Assembly: GCF_900074915.1 (NCBI RefSeq) | Contig: NZ_LT222319.1 | Location: 2,327,001 to 2,391,000 of the forward strand | Source of the DNA: Pseudomonas cerasi | GTDB lineage: Bacteria > Pseudomonadota > Gammaproteobacteria > Pseudomonadales > Pseudomonadaceae | DNA: 64,000 nucleotides | Direction of reading: 5' to 3' | Shown here: positions 1-9,043 of the stretch, in pieces | Layout: each line of letters begins with the position of its first letter | Numbering within the stretch: position 1 is the stretch's first letter | Made by a program: the position numbers and the translations under genes | The notes under the pieces: model-generated | What the model was told of the DNA's origin: nothing | The model's input: the letters and a program-made list of their open reading frames with translations, nothing else | The model's database searches: none

Positions 1-1233
1 ATCCCTGGCAATGTCAATGGCGCCCAAAAGGTTTCTCCAGTCGGCCTCAGGGTTTTGCTCAAGAACCGCCAGCAGGTTGATGAACGCAGTGATGGTGGTG
101 CGTGGCGTTCGAAAGTAAGCCTCGCCCAGACGCTGACCGCAGTGCTCGATGAAGGCCGGGATGGCCTCTTCCGGAAGCAGGTAGTGTTGCGCATCGCCGT
201 AGGCATAGACATTACGCAGGTTCAACAGGAGGACATAGAAGTCCTCCGGCGTCAGGCTGGTCAGCCGAATGACAGGGCCGGAAAGGTCGACGTAGCCGGC
301 CTTGGCAAAGGTGTTTTCTGCCAGGCGCGACTGTAAAGCCGGGTAGCTGTAGAGGCCGCGGCGAGTGTCCATCAGGAATTCCGGCGTGCCGCCCAGAACG
401 AAGCCCAGTCCGTCAGTCGACCCTTGCAGTGAGTCATTGAGGATGCGCAGGATTTGTTCGTAGTTCGCATTGCGAGCCTGCGTGTTGGCAAGCTTGTAGA
501 GGTTGACCAGTTCGTCCAGGCACACCATAAGCCCGCCGAAGCCTGCCAGACGCACAAATCGGGAAAGCAGTTTGAGCTGATCGTACACGGACGCGTCGTC
601 AACGATGCTTCTGACCCCCAAGGCCGCTCGTGCATCCGTCCTGGTGGTGAACTCCCCCCGAAGCCAGCGTATTGCATCGGCTTTGAGCTGTTCGTTGCCT
701 TCGTTAAAGCCACGGCAGTAAGCGGCTATGACTTCGGCAAAGTCATAGCCGTTGACCATTTCGGTAAGCTCGGCGAGGTTCTGGCGTATGACGGTCTCGC
801 TGTCTACGCCTTTGCTGCTCGCGTGTGTTCTGGCCTGGGAAATAAACTTTTCGACGATGCCCTGAAGCGCGCCGCCGTCCGGCTTGGTGCGTGTAGACAT
901 GTTCTTGGCAAGCTCGGCGTACAGGGAGCGCGCCTGACCGCCTGAGGCGTGCAGGCGTCGATCGGGGTTCAGATCAGCATGCATCGTCACCAGCTTGCGT
1001 TCCATCGCAATGCCTCTGACCAGATTGAGGAAAAAAGTCTTGCCCGCGCCATACTCGCCGACCACGATACGAAAGGCAGAACCGCCTTCGGCCAGCCGAT
1101 CGACATCCTTGATAAGGGCTGCCAGCTCACCCGCCCGTCCGACCTGGATCAAGTGTTGCCCGACACGAGGAACGACACCTGCGCGCAGTGATTGAATGAC
1201 CGCATCGCGATCCTTGGCTCGTATCTTGTTCAT
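1..1233 (-). CDS. BrxD-like P-loop ATP-binding protein (DUF2791 family), 3' end outside window
   Basis: The minus-strand frame is open from an ATG at 1233 to the window edge, giving 411 visible residues; family members are usually a little over 430, so only a short C-terminus should be missing. Seen: a Walker A motif GEYGAGKTFF near residue 60, a Walker B-like LMVCLDEL near residue 240, and an opening region (RAGVVPRVG) typical of BREX BrxD/DUF2791 ATPases. The ATG overlaps the stop of the upstream TerB-domain gene (ATGA), so the two are probably translationally coupled. BrxD-type ATPases are known from type 2 BREX and related defence loci, usually with a helicase partner; none is visible here because the window ends. 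Role in phage defence is inference. The family call is fairly sure, the system name is not. Confidence 0.8.
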   Translation of the reverse strand, partial: MNKIRAKDRDAVIQSLRAGVVPRVGQHLIQVGRAGELAALIKDVDRLAEGGSAFRIVVGEYGAGKTFFLNLVRGIAMERKLVTMHADLNPDRRLHASGGQARSLYAELAKNMSTRTKPDGGALQGIVEKFISQARTHASSKGVDSETVIRQNLAELTEMVNGYDFAEVIAAYCRGFNEGNEQLKADAIRWLRGEFTTRTDARAALGVRSIVDDASVYDQLKLLSRFVRLAGFGGLMVCLDELVNLYKLANTQARNANYEQILRILNDSLQGSTDGLGFVLGGTPEFLMDTRRGLYSYPALQSRLAENTFAKAGYVDLSGPVIRLTSLTPEDFYVLLLNLRNVYAYGDAQHYLLPEEAIPAFIEHCGQRLGEAYFRTPRTTITAFINLLAVLEQNPEADWRNLLGAIDIARD

Positions 1234-3818
1234 AGGGCAAGCTCGCTTAAAATATCCGGGTTGATTTCGATAGGGTCATCACCCTCGGAAACCGGCATGT
1301 CGAACAATTCGAATGCCATATCGTTGATTTGCTCCAGCGCACCGTCGAGCATCAATGCCATACCTGCCGTCGCGACTTCCAGCTCTCGTCGACTCCATTG
1401 GTTGCGTGATACCAGCAGACGCAGAAACGCAGAGTGCCCCGCATCGAGTCCATGGAGATGGGCGCCAGTGTCTGGGGTGTCTTGTGAAGCATCGTCTTCG
1501 GCTATCTGCGTGTCGTCCTGCTGCTCGTCTTCCTGGTCGTTGCGAAAAACATCAGCCAGCAGCGCCGACACCTCTGCCGTTTCGCGTCGCAACTGGGCAA
1601 CCCTGCCCATGTCCAGCACGATTCCAGAGCCTGGCTTCTTGTCGGGGCCTGTTGCTGTAGTGGCTGACAGCGCTGTCGAGACTTGTCCTGTCTGTAAACC
1701 GGTCGCAGCACCATGGAGGTTGCTGTAAAGGGCGTGTTGATCGAGTTGAAGTGCCCTGTAGATCCGCTCAAGCAACCTGACTTTCTCAGGCGTAACCGCT
1801 CCGTCAGCGTGGGCAAGGTGAGTCAGGCAACCGACGATGGCCTGCTTTTCTTCCTGATTCAGCGAACCCAGCTTTTTCTTCAGGCTTGCCAGGTTGGGCG
1901 GCTGCTGCAGCTGCATCAACAGATACGCCTTGAGACGTGTTCGATGCGCGACACGCAGATGCCCCCATGAGTCGATATGCTGTTCAAGCAGTGCAACTGC
2001 ATGCTGGCTCGGGCCGCCATCAACCGTTGTCACGCTGCTGGCAAGATCCAGAGTGACGACAGCCGCGTTATAGTCCACCGTCACCCGCGACATGCCTGGA
2101 TCGGGCTCGGTCGCGAACAGAACGATGCTGTCCTCAGGTTTGGGCGCACGATTGCCCGCCAGTACATCCGGTTCCATTCCTAGGTGCATGTCTTCAAGCA
2201 CTTTTATCAGCGCGATGATCTGGTTGCGTGCCTGGGCACCGTCAGACTTGAAACGCATGGCCAGTTGATCAAGCGTCATCAACTTCGTGGCAGGCCCGAC
2301 CTCCGATTGAAGCTGTCGCAGTTCATGTCTGGCGTATTCGGGCCATAGCGACACCGGCAGCAATAGCAGTGCCTCCAATGACTCATGCTTATCGAGATCA
2401 TCGGCATTGCGGCCTATGTACCGACTGAATGGAGCAAGCACTGAAGCACAGCCCTGCACGAGTACCTGGATTTTCTTGCGGGTGGCGGACGTAATGCTGA
2501 CGTCTGGCAGATCGCCCACCGGTATTTCCGGTACATCGAGGTAAGCAGACGATGGACGATAGGCGACCCATAGTCGGGTCTTGTTCCTCAGCAGCTTCAA
2601 GCCATCGGGAAACTGCTCTTCATATTCGGCTCTGAACAGGCGCTGAAACAGATCTGCGCATCTGCCAACAGGTTTGCCACGCGAGATATTCGGATCCGTC
2701 AGCGCCCAGGATAAGGCCCAGGATGCGTTCAACGGGTATTTGTCGATGGCCATCTGGCCCAGCGCCACTCGCAGCACGATGGGCATTTCATAGCGGTCGG
2801 CCGACTCCATTGGTGGCTCGCGCAAATATATCTGCCCTGAAATGACAGGCATGTTCAGGTATTCGAGAAGCCGCGAAGCCTGGTTGTAAAACGAAAAATC
2901 CCGATGATAAACAGTCCGCAAACGCTCGATTTCCTCTTTTATCGCGGGAATCTCTTTTCGCGCATCGGGATCAGAAAGGCTGTCGATCAGTAAACGCCGT
3001 TCAAGGCCGTGGAAAAACATGAACAGGTAACCACTGCTTGCCTCAGGATCACACCGTCCCCCCGCCAGCCACTGCAGATAGCCCCTGCGCGCGGCAGGTT
3101 CAAGATCCTTGTAGGTCGACCAATAGTAGGCCGCACCCGCAACGGGAGGCGTGTCGGAACCGGCCACCGGCAAGGCTGCGTCTATGAAAGAAGGTTCGGA
3201 TAGTCTGAATTCGGGGTTTTGCGTTCCTGTGTAGATCATGCCGCCGGGCAATATGATATCGGCCACGGTGAGCGGCTCCCCTGGACGCAGCCATCTGGCT
3301 TTCGCCGGGCGATCAGGTGCCTTGGGGATGCTGAACGAGTTGGCGCCGGGTGAGTCCTGCCGGATGGTAAAGAACTCGGATTCACGCTCTGGATGGCGCA
3401 TCTGCGGGGCGAAGGGCGAGGGTGCCTGTTCCGACGGCGTGTCCGCCTGCGGTTGCGTACCACCAACCAGGTTGGGAGACGACCTGCTGAAGCGCGCATA
3501 GCGCCCTATGGCCAGGTCGGCGTGGTGCCCATCGCAAACCGTGGTATGAATAGGGTCGGTTGAAGGCTGAGTGCCGCCCGCGAGATTGTCTGACGCTCTA
3601 CTGAAGCGGGCATATCGGCCGATCGCGAGGCGTTCGAGCTCTTCATCGATACGGTGTATTCCCAGGGTGGCTGGCGCTGAATCGTGACCATCAGCCTTGA
3701 TAGCGTGCCGAATCTCATCCGCATGGGGTTGCGTGCCTCCAACAGGATGGACAAGCGTTCGGCTGGGGGCCATTGGGGTCTTCCATGGTTCATCGGCTGG
3801 CAAACTGGCAGTATCCAC
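1230..3818 (-). CDS. TerB-N / TerB / TerB-C domain protein with N-terminal peptide repeats
   Basis: An 862-residue protein. Residues 1-130 are a polar, probably disordered region with three copies of a VGGTQP-type motif, two of them preceded by IGRYARFSR. From about 185 follows a TerB-N domain (GGMIYTG, then YYWSTYKDLEPAARRGYLQW and GLERRLLIDS). A central TerB domain (THLAHADGAVTPEKVRLLER) lies about two-thirds along, and a TerB-C domain forms the C-terminus. TerB domains are known from tellurite-resistance and phage-response gene clusters and are predicted to bind metal or act as stress sensors. The gene runs into the BrxD-like ATPase with a 4-nt overlap and lies beside a tRNA-Ser, a common island site. 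No integrase is visible. Function in defence is inferred from context. The ATG at 3818 is the first in frame after the tRNA terminator; a later start is possible. Confidence 0.8.
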   Translation of the reverse strand: MDTASLPADEPWKTPMAPSRTLVHPVGGTQPHADEIRHAIKADGHDSAPATLGIHRIDEELERLAIGRYARFSRASDNLAGGTQPSTDPIHTTVCDGHHADLAIGRYARFSRSSPNLVGGTQPQADTPSEQAPSPFAPQMRHPERESEFFTIRQDSPGANSFSIPKAPDRPAKARWLRPGEPLTVADIILPGGMIYTGTQNPEFRLSEPSFIDAALPVAGSDTPPVAGAAYYWSTYKDLEPAARRGYLQWLAGGRCDPEASSGYLFMFFHGLERRLLIDSLSDPDARKEIPAIKEEIERLRTVYHRDFSFYNQASRLLEYLNMPVISGQIYLREPPMESADRYEMPIVLRVALGQMAIDKYPLNASWALSWALTDPNISRGKPVGRCADLFQRLFRAEYEEQFPDGLKLLRNKTRLWVAYRPSSAYLDVPEIPVGDLPDVSITSATRKKIQVLVQGCASVLAPFSRYIGRNADDLDKHESLEALLLLPVSLWPEYARHELRQLQSEVGPATKLMTLDQLAMRFKSDGAQARNQIIALIKVLEDMHLGMEPDVLAGNRAPKPEDSIVLFATEPDPGMSRVTVDYNAAVVTLDLASSVTTVDGGPSQHAVALLEQHIDSWGHLRVAHRTRLKAYLLMQLQQPPNLASLKKKLGSLNQEEKQAIVGCLTHLAHADGAVTPEKVRLLERIYRALQLDQHALYSNLHGAATGLQTGQVSTALSATTATGPDKKPGSGIVLDMGRVAQLRRETAEVSALLADVFRNDQEDEQQDDTQIAEDDASQDTPDTGAHLHGLDAGHSAFLRLLVSRNQWSRRELEVATAGMALMLDGALEQINDMAFELFDMPVSEGDDPIEINPDILSELAL

Positions 3819-3887
3819 ATTTTGTCAGCGTGGGCCAAGTATGGGCTGATGAGCTTGCGGAGGCATTGGCCAAACCCCAGAAACGAC

Positions 3888-3911
3888 AAAGCCCTGAATA
3901 ATCAGGGCTTT
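3888..3911 (-). terminator. Terminator of the tRNA-Ser transcript
   Basis: A perfect 10-bp inverted repeat, AAAGCCCTGA / TCAGGGCTTT with a 4-nt loop, lies 14 nt beyond the CCA end of the tRNA-Ser gene. The U-tract on the minus strand is short (TTTGTCGTTT), so it may be a modest terminator. It separates the tRNA from the TerB-domain gene. Confidence 0.75.
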
Positions 3912-3924
3912 GCGCTGCCAAATA

Positions 3925-4012
3925 TGGCGGAGGCATAGAGATTCGAACTCTAGGACCTGTTACAGTCGGCAGTTTTCAAGACTGCTGCCTTAAACCACTC
4001 GGCCATACCTCC
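3925..4012 (-). tRNA. tRNA-Ser (anticodon UGA)
   Basis: The minus strand begins GGAGGTATGGCCGAGTGG and ends CCTCCGCCA, so the acceptor stem pairs and the CCA end is encoded. The anticodon loop is CTTGAAA, giving anticodon UGA. The long variable arm and 88-nt length fit a class II serine tRNA. The T loop GTTCGAATC is intact. Confidence 0.97.
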
Positions 4013-4133
4013 ACTTCGTTGCGGGCGCCATAATACCGGAATGAAACAAGCTGTCAAACTCTGTGACTAGCCAGTTGCAGCGCCTCTGTTATGATCTTTG
4101 CAACTCAACATTTCAACAGCAAGGAGTTTCGCC

Positions 4134-4805
4134 ATGCGCGAACAGGATTACAGCCTTAAAACCGGCATGCAGGCCGACCAGCTCGAGGTTAGTCGTGTCC
4201 TGCGCAATACTTACGGTCTTCTCGCCCTGACACTGGCTTTCAGTGGTGTCATGGCATTCGTCGCTCAGCAGATGCGCGTCGGCTACCCGAACATTTTTGT
4301 GGTGCTGATCGGCTTCTACGGTCTGTTCTTCCTGACCAACAAGCTGCGTGATTCGGTCTGGGGCCTGGTGTCGACCTTCGCCCTGACAGGTTTCATGGGC
4401 TTCCTGCTGGGCCCGATCCTCAACCGTTATCTGGGCATGGCCGGTGGTGCTGAAGTGGTCAGCTCCGCCTTTGCGATGACGGCTCTGGTATTCGGCGGCC
4501 TGTCAGCCTACGTACTGATTACCCGCAAGGACATGAGTTTCCTGGGCGGTTTCATCACCGCAGGTTTCTTCGTTCTGCTGGGTGCGGTAGTGGCCGGCAT
4601 GTTCTTCCAGATCAGCGGTCTGCAGCTGGCTATCAGCGCGGGCTTCGTACTGTTCTCGTCGGTGTGCATTCTGTTCCAGACCAGCGCGATCATTCAGGGT
4701 GGTGAGCGTAACTACATCATGGCGACGGTCAGCCTGTATGTATCGATCTACAACCTGTTCATCAGCCTGCTGCAGATCTTCGGCATCATGAGCCGCGACG
4801 ACTGA
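4134..4805 (+). CDS. Bax inhibitor-1 / YccA family inner-membrane protein
   Basis: A 223-residue hydrophobic protein with about seven predicted membrane segments after a short polar N-terminus, typical in size for bacterial YccA/YbhL relatives of Bax inhibitor-1. In E. coli YccA modulates the FtsH protease; other family members are pH-sensitive calcium leak channels. The exact role here is not shown by the sequence. The start is the ATG at 4134, with AAGGAG at 4121-4126; an in-frame ATG at 4098 lacks such a site. The gene stands alone, divergent from the tRNA-Ser gene and closed by a strong terminator. Confidence 0.92.
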   Translation: MREQDYSLKTGMQADQLEVSRVLRNTYGLLALTLAFSGVMAFVAQQMRVGYPNIFVVLIGFYGLFFLTNKLRDSVWGLVSTFALTGFMGFLLGPILNRYLGMAGGAEVVSSAFAMTALVFGGLSAYVLITRKDMSFLGGFITAGFFVLLGAVVAGMFFQISGLQLAISAGFVLFSSVCILFQTSAIIQGGERNYIMATVSLYVSIYNLFISLLQIFGIMSRDD

Positions 4806-4841
4806 TCAACAAGGCCTGACTACTCAGGCCGCTCTGCTTGA

Positions 4842-4869
4842 AAAAAGCCCCGACTCGTCGGGGCTTTTT
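4842..4869 (+). terminator. Rho-independent terminator after the YccA-like gene
   Basis: A perfect inverted repeat, AAAAAGCCCCGA / TCGGGGCTTTTT with a 4-nt loop, lies 36 nt after the stop codon and ends in a run of five T. The flanking A-run means it could also work on the opposite strand. Confidence 0.95.
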
Positions 4870-5284
4870 GCGTTTCTGAGGTAAGCAAAAGTGTCAGCCT
4901 TGGCCAATGATAATGTTGGCGAAAGTGCCGCTCCCTGCGATTGGCTGGCGAGGGTAACTACCCCATGGCATTCGTGCTCGGTCTGCACCGTAAAATCCTG
5001 ACCTATCAGTCATATTTATCAACCTTGTTACAGTCTGCTCAGGCGTTTATCGGCTATCTCGTCATCACAAAAAATAATATCAGGCGATTCCCCAATGGCT
5101 GTAGGTGCTTGCCCATTTGGGGCCACTTGACATCATCGAACAGCGCTGGACACAAGATTTCAAGATGTGTCAGTTTTGTTACGCAACGCGATTTTACGCT
5201 TCGCAAAGCGAGTGACTGGACTCTCTCGCTACAGGGGAGAGTCCTGTCGTACCTAACCTGTCACACAGCAAACAAGGAAGTGTC
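4870..5284. other. Intergenic region and leader of aprA
   Basis: About 415 bases with no credible gene; a 115-codon open frame across it has no ribosome binding site and no recognisable protein. It holds an imperfect inverted repeat, CCCCAATGG (5091-5099) facing CCCATTTGGGG (5112-5122), and nearer the gene an 8-bp perfect stem, GGACTCTC (5218-5225) / GAGAGTCC (5237-5244). The promoter of aprA must lie here but I could not place -35/-10 elements with confidence. Confidence 0.6.
5272..5281 (+). promoter_or_regulatory. Candidate RsmA/CsrA site over the aprA ribosome binding site
   Basis: The sequence ACAAGGAAGT overlaps the Shine-Dalgarno AGGAAG and fits the CsrA/RsmA consensus ACANGGANGT at every fixed position. 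Binding here would block translation of aprA, whose start is four bases further on. A second GGA-containing stretch, ACAGGGGA, lies at the loop/stem boundary of the 5218-5244 hairpin and could be a weaker second site. Gac/Rsm control of exoprotease is known in other fluorescent pseudomonads; here it is inferred from the match only. Confidence 0.5.
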
Positions 5285-6715
5285 ATGACGAAAGTCAAAG
5301 AAAATGCTGCAATCCAACTTTCCGCTGCTACCAGCACCTCTTTCGACCAGATCAATGCGTTCGCGCACCAGTATGACCGTGGCGGCAACCTCACGATCAA
5401 TGGCAAGCCCTCGTATTCGGTCGATCAGGCCGCTGATTATATTCTTCGCGACAACGCCGCCTGGACGGATCGCGATGGCAACGGCACCATCAACCTCACT
5501 TACACGTTCCTGACGGCCAAGCCTGCCGGGTTCGACAATTCGCTGGGGACTTTCAGTGCGTTCAACGCGCAGCAGAAAGCACAGGCGGTATTGTCGATGC
5601 AATCCTGGGCAGACGTCGCCAAGGTCAGCTTTACCCAGGCGGCTTCCGGCGGCGACGGGCATATGACCTTCGGTAACTACAGCAACGGCAGCGCGGGCGG
5701 GGCAGCCTTTGCCTACCTGCCCAGCGGCAACAGCCGCACTGACGGCCAGTCCTGGTACCTTGTCGATAACAGCTACAAGGTCAACACCACCCCGGACAAT
5801 GGCAACTACGGCCGTCAGACCCTCACTCATGAAATCGGCCATACCCTGGGCCTGTCTCACCCGGGTGACTACAACGCGGGCGAGGGCAATCCGAGCTACA
5901 AGGACGCCACTTACGCAGAAGACACCCGTGGCTACAGCGTCATGAGTTACTGGAGTGAGTCCAACACTGACCAGAACTTCGTCAAGGGCGGCGCTCCGTC
6001 GTACTCTTCGGCACCGTTGCTGGATGACATCACTGCCGTTCAGCAGCTCTATGGCGCGAACATGAGCACCCGTGCCGGTGATACGGTCTATGGATTCAAC
6101 TCCACTGCCGGGCGCGATTTCTACAGCGCCACGTCCGCCTCTTCCAAGGTGGTGTTCTCGGTGTGGGATGGCGGGGGCAAGGATACCCTCGACTTCTCCG
6201 GCTTCACCCAGAACCAGAAGATCAACCTCAATGCCGCGTCGTTTTCGGATGTCGGTGGCATGGTGGGCAACGTTTCGATCGCCAAGGGTGTGGTGGTTGA
6301 AAACGCGGTGGGCGGTTCGGGCAATGACCTGTTGATCGGCAATGCTGCCGCCAACGACCTCAAGGGTGGTGCCGGCAACGACATCATCTACGGTGGTGGC
6401 GGCGCCGACAGCCTGACCGGTGGTGCGGGTGCCGACATCTTCGTGTTTGGCGCCAGCTCCGACTCCAACCGTGCGGGCCAGGATACGATTCGTGATTTCG
6501 TCAGCGGTCAGGACAAGATCGACGTATCGGCCATCTCCACGCTGAGCGCGCTGCAGTTCGTCAACGCATTCAGCGGCCACGCTGGCGAGGCGCTCCTCAA
6601 CTATAACCAGAGCAGCAATCTGGGCAGTCTGGCGATCGACTTCACCGGACAGGGCATCGGCGATTTCCTGGTCGGTACCGTAGGTCAGGCAGTCGCTGCT
6701 GACATCATCGTTTAA
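5285..6715 (+). CDS. aprA: Serralysin-type alkaline metalloprotease AprA
   Basis: A 476-residue secreted zinc metalloprotease of the serralysin (M10B) family, the usual family length. The zinc site [11 protein letters not shown] spans residues 182-192, with a Met-turn SVMSYW around Met220. RTX calcium-binding repeats of the GGxGxDxxxx type run from about 341 to 387 ([32 protein letters not shown]). There is no N-terminal signal peptide; the C-terminus ends in hydrophobic DIIV, the usual uncleaved type I secretion signal. The inhibitor and exporter genes follow directly. In pseudomonads this enzyme degrades host proteins and flagellin monomers. Translation starts at ATG 5285 after AGGAAG. Confidence 0.97.
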   Translation: MTKVKENAAIQLSAATSTSFDQINAFAHQYDRGGNLTINGKPSYSVDQAADYILRDNAAWTDRDGNGTINLTYTFLTAKPAGFDNSLGTFSAFNAQQKAQAVLSMQSWADVAKVSFTQAASGGDGHMTFGNYSNGSAGGAAFAYLPSGNSRTDGQSWYLVDNSYKVNTTPDNGNYGRQTLTHEIGHTLGLSHPGDYNAGEGNPSYKDATYAEDTRGYSVMSYWSESNTDQNFVKGGAPSYSSAPLLDDITAVQQLYGANMSTRAGDTVYGFNSTAGRDFYSATSASSKVVFSVWDGGGKDTLDFSGFTQNQKINLNAASFSDVGGMVGNVSIAKGVVVENAVGGSGNDLLIGNAAANDLKGGAGNDIIYGGGGADSLTGGAGADIFVFGASSDSNRAGQDTIRDFVSGQDKIDVSAISTLSALQFVNAFSGHAGEALLNYNQSSNLGSLAIDFTGQGIGDFLVGTVGQAVAADIIV

Positions 6716-6724
6716 CCGGTAAAA

Positions 6725-6756
6725 ATCATGGGCGAGTCTATCGGCCCGCCCATGAT
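6725..6756 (+). promoter_or_regulatory. Hairpin between aprA and inh
   Basis: A perfect 10-bp inverted repeat, ATCATGGGCG / CGCCCATGAT with a 12-nt loop, lies 9 nt after the aprA stop. It is followed by CTGGAACG rather than a T-run, so it looks like an mRNA-stabilising or attenuating stem more than a full terminator. It could make aprA mRNA more abundant than the inhibitor and exporter mRNA. Confidence 0.6.
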
Positions 6757-6773
6757 CTGGAACGTTCGTCCTT

Positions 6774-7157
6774 ATGAAGCTCAACCGTTTTTTTCAATTC
6801 GCTCCAGCCGCTCTTGCGCTGCTGGTGAGCCTTTCTGGAGCATGCATGGCCATGAGTCTGAAACTGCCAAGCCCCGCTGAACTCAGCGGCAGGTGGCACC
6901 TTTTTATTCATTCGCAAACCGATCGAGCCTGCGAATTGCAGCTGAATCCCGAGGCGCCCCAACTGGGCGGCGATACCGCCTGCGCCACCAAATGGCTGAA
7001 CGAAGCACCAGTCGGTTGGTTCCCGACGCCTGACGGTCTCGCCTTGACCGACAAAGAGGGCAATCGACTGATTCATTTCAACCATATGGGAGAGCAGCGC
7101 TATGAGGCGAGCCTGCCGAGCGGTCAGGTTCTGAGTCTGGAGCGCGTAGCCGAATAA
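6774..7157 (+). CDS. inh: Periplasmic alkaline-protease inhibitor (Inh/AprI)
   Basis: A 127-residue precursor with an N-terminal signal peptide (MKLNRFF, hydrophobic core, cleavage near ACMA-MSL). The mature N-terminus SLKLPSPAELSGRW is the trunk that, in known Inh-serralysin complexes, enters the protease active site. Two cysteines (RACELQL and DTACATKW) can form the family disulfide. It protects the periplasm from misdirected AprA. It lies between the protease and the exporter genes, 58 nt after aprA, separated by the 6725-6756 hairpin. Confidence 0.93.
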   Translation: MKLNRFFQFAPAALALLVSLSGACMAMSLKLPSPAELSGRWHLFIHSQTDRACELQLNPEAPQLGGDTACATKWLNEAPVGWFPTPDGLALTDKEGNRLIHFNHMGEQRYEASLPSGQVLSLERVAE

Positions 7158-7246
7158 AGGGCGCCGTCCGTGCACCGAAAAAATGTCCGAAATGAATATC
7201 CCCAAGGATGTCGCCCGGCCGCCCACGCGGCTTTCAAGGAAGAACC

Positions 7247-9043
7247 ATGAGTATGTCCTCCCAAGGCAACCCTGCGCCGTTGTACAAAGCACTGGCGGAT
7301 TACAAGAGCGCCCTGATCGGGGTTGGTTGCTTCACTGCCCTGATTAACATATTGATGCTCGCCCCATCGATTTACATGCTGCAAGTCTATGACCGCGTAC
7401 TGACGTCGCAGAACCAGACCACCCTGGCCATGCTGACGCTGATGGTAGTCGGGTTCTTTGCGTTTATCGGCTTGCTGGAGATGATCCGCAGCTTTGTGGT
7501 GATCCGCATCGGCAGCGAGCTGGAAAAGCGTTTCAATCTGCGCGTCTATCAGGCCGCGTTCGAGAGCAATCTGCACGCCGGGCAGCGTCAGGCCGGACAG
7601 GCGCTGGGTGACCTGACCTTCATCCGCCAGTTTCTCACCGGGCCGGCGTTGTTCGCGTTCTTCGACGCCCCTTGGTTCCCCATCTACCTGGCGGTGATCT
7701 TCCTTTTCGACCCCTGGCTTGGCGTGCTCGCCAGCGTGGGCACGGTGTTGCTGGTCGGACTGGCCTGCCTCAACGAATGGCTGACCCGCAAACCGCTGGC
7801 CGAAGCCAGCGGTTACTCGCAGCAGTCCGCACAATTGGCGACCCGACACCTGCAACAGGCCGAGGCGATCCAGGCGATGGGCATGCTCGAAGTGTTGCGG
7901 CGCCGTTGGTTCCATGTGCATGGGCGCTTTCTGGCCCTGCAAAACCGGGCCAGTGACACTGGCGCGGTGATCAGTTCGATCAGCAAGGCCCTGCGTCTGT
8001 GTCTGCAGTCGCTGGTGCTGGGCCTGGGCGCATTGCTGGTGATAAACGGAGACATGACCGCCGGCATGATGATCGCCGGTTCGATCCTAATGGGGCGGGT
8101 CCTCAGCCCCATCGATCAATTGATCGCCGTCTGGAAACAATGGAGTTCTGCACGCCTGGCTTACGGGCGCCTCGACCAGTTGCTCAAGACCTACGCCGAG
8201 CCCGCGCCGCGCATGCCACTGCCGGCACCGCGCGGTCAGATCAGCGCGGAACAGGTCAGTGCTGCGCCTCCAGGCAGAACGTCGCCAACCATTCAGCAAG
8301 TGAGCTTCCAGTTGCAGGCCGGTGAAGTGCTCGGCGTGCTGGGCGCATCCGGCTCCGGCAAATCGACCCTGGCACGCGTGTTGGTCGGTGTCTGGCCAGT
8401 GCTGGGCGGAACGGTACGTCTTGATGGTGCTGACATGCATCGCTGGGACCGAGAGGCGCTGGGCCCCTATATCGGTTATCTGCCGCAGGACATCGAGCTG
8501 TTCGGCGGCAGCGTGGCAGAAAACATCGCGCGTTTTCGCGAGGGTGATGCGAGCGCTGTGGTTGCTGCCGCGCAACTGGCGGGCGTACACGAATTGATTC
8601 TGCGCCTGCCGCAGGGCTATGACACGCGGCTGGGCGATGATGGCGCTGGCTTGTCCGGAGGTCAGAAACAGCGCGTCGCGCTGGCCCGCGCGTTGTATGG
8701 CGATCCACGACTGGTGGTGCTCGATGAGCCCAATTCCAATCTGGATGCCGCGGGTGAAGCGGCGCTGACTCAGGCGATTGCTGAACTCAAGACCCGCGGC
8801 TGTACCGTTGTGCTCGTCACCCACCGCACACAGTCTCTGAACCAGACCGATCGTCTGCTGGTGCTGAGCGAAGGTCGCATGCAGGCATTCGGCGCCACGG
8901 CTCAGGTGTTGCAGGCCTTGTCCGGGCAGACCTCACCCGCGCAAGCACCGCAAGCACACCCCCAATCGCAATCTCGCCCGGCACCTGCCGGGCTTTCCAT
9001 GAGCCGTCAGTACGGCACGCAGAACAGGCAGTCCGACGTATGA
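7247..9043 (+). CDS. aprD: Type I secretion ABC transporter AprD
   Basis: A 598-residue half-size ABC exporter: an N-terminal transmembrane domain (about residues 20-300) and a C-terminal nucleotide-binding domain with Walker A GASGSGKS (366-373), signature LSGGQKQR near 468 and Walker B VVLDEP near 490. It lacks an N-terminal C39 peptidase domain, as expected for the PrtD/AprD family exporting RTX proteases. The start at ATG 7247 has AAGGAAG about six nt upstream; an in-frame ATG at 7208 has none. The stop overlaps the aprE start (ATGA), so translation is coupled. Confidence 0.96.
   Translation: MSMSSQGNPAPLYKALADYKSALIGVGCFTALINILMLAPSIYMLQVYDRVLTSQNQTTLAMLTLMVVGFFAFIGLLEMIRSFVVIRIGSELEKRFNLRVYQAAFESNLHAGQRQAGQALGDLTFIRQFLTGPALFAFFDAPWFPIYLAVIFLFDPWLGVLASVGTVLLVGLACLNEWLTRKPLAEASGYSQQSAQLATRHLQQAEAIQAMGMLEVLRRRWFHVHGRFLALQNRASDTGAVISSISKALRLCLQSLVLGLGALLVINGDMTAGMMIAGSILMGRVLSPIDQLIAVWKQWSSARLAYGRLDQLLKTYAEPAPRMPLPAPRGQISAEQVSAAPPGRTSPTIQQVSFQLQAGEVLGVLGASGSGKSTLARVLVGVWPVLGGTVRLDGADMHRWDREALGPYIGYLPQDIELFGGSVAENIARFREGDASAVVAAAQLAGVHELILRLPQGYDTRLGDDGAGLSGGQKQRVALARALYGDPRLVVLDEPNSNLDAAGEAALTQAIAELKTRGCTVVLVTHRTQSLNQTDRLLVLSEGRMQAFGATAQVLQALSGQTSPAQAPQAHPQSQSRPAPAGLSMSRQYGTQNRQSDV

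Noticed and set aside
4941..5288. 115-codon frame in the aprA upstream region
   Set aside because: No ribosome binding site, no family resemblance, and it runs into the aprA start; better read as promoter and leader.
5261..6784. 507-codon antisense open frame across aprA
   Set aside because: It mirrors aprA in a high-GC codon pattern, has no ribosome binding site or family match, and the sense gene is certain.
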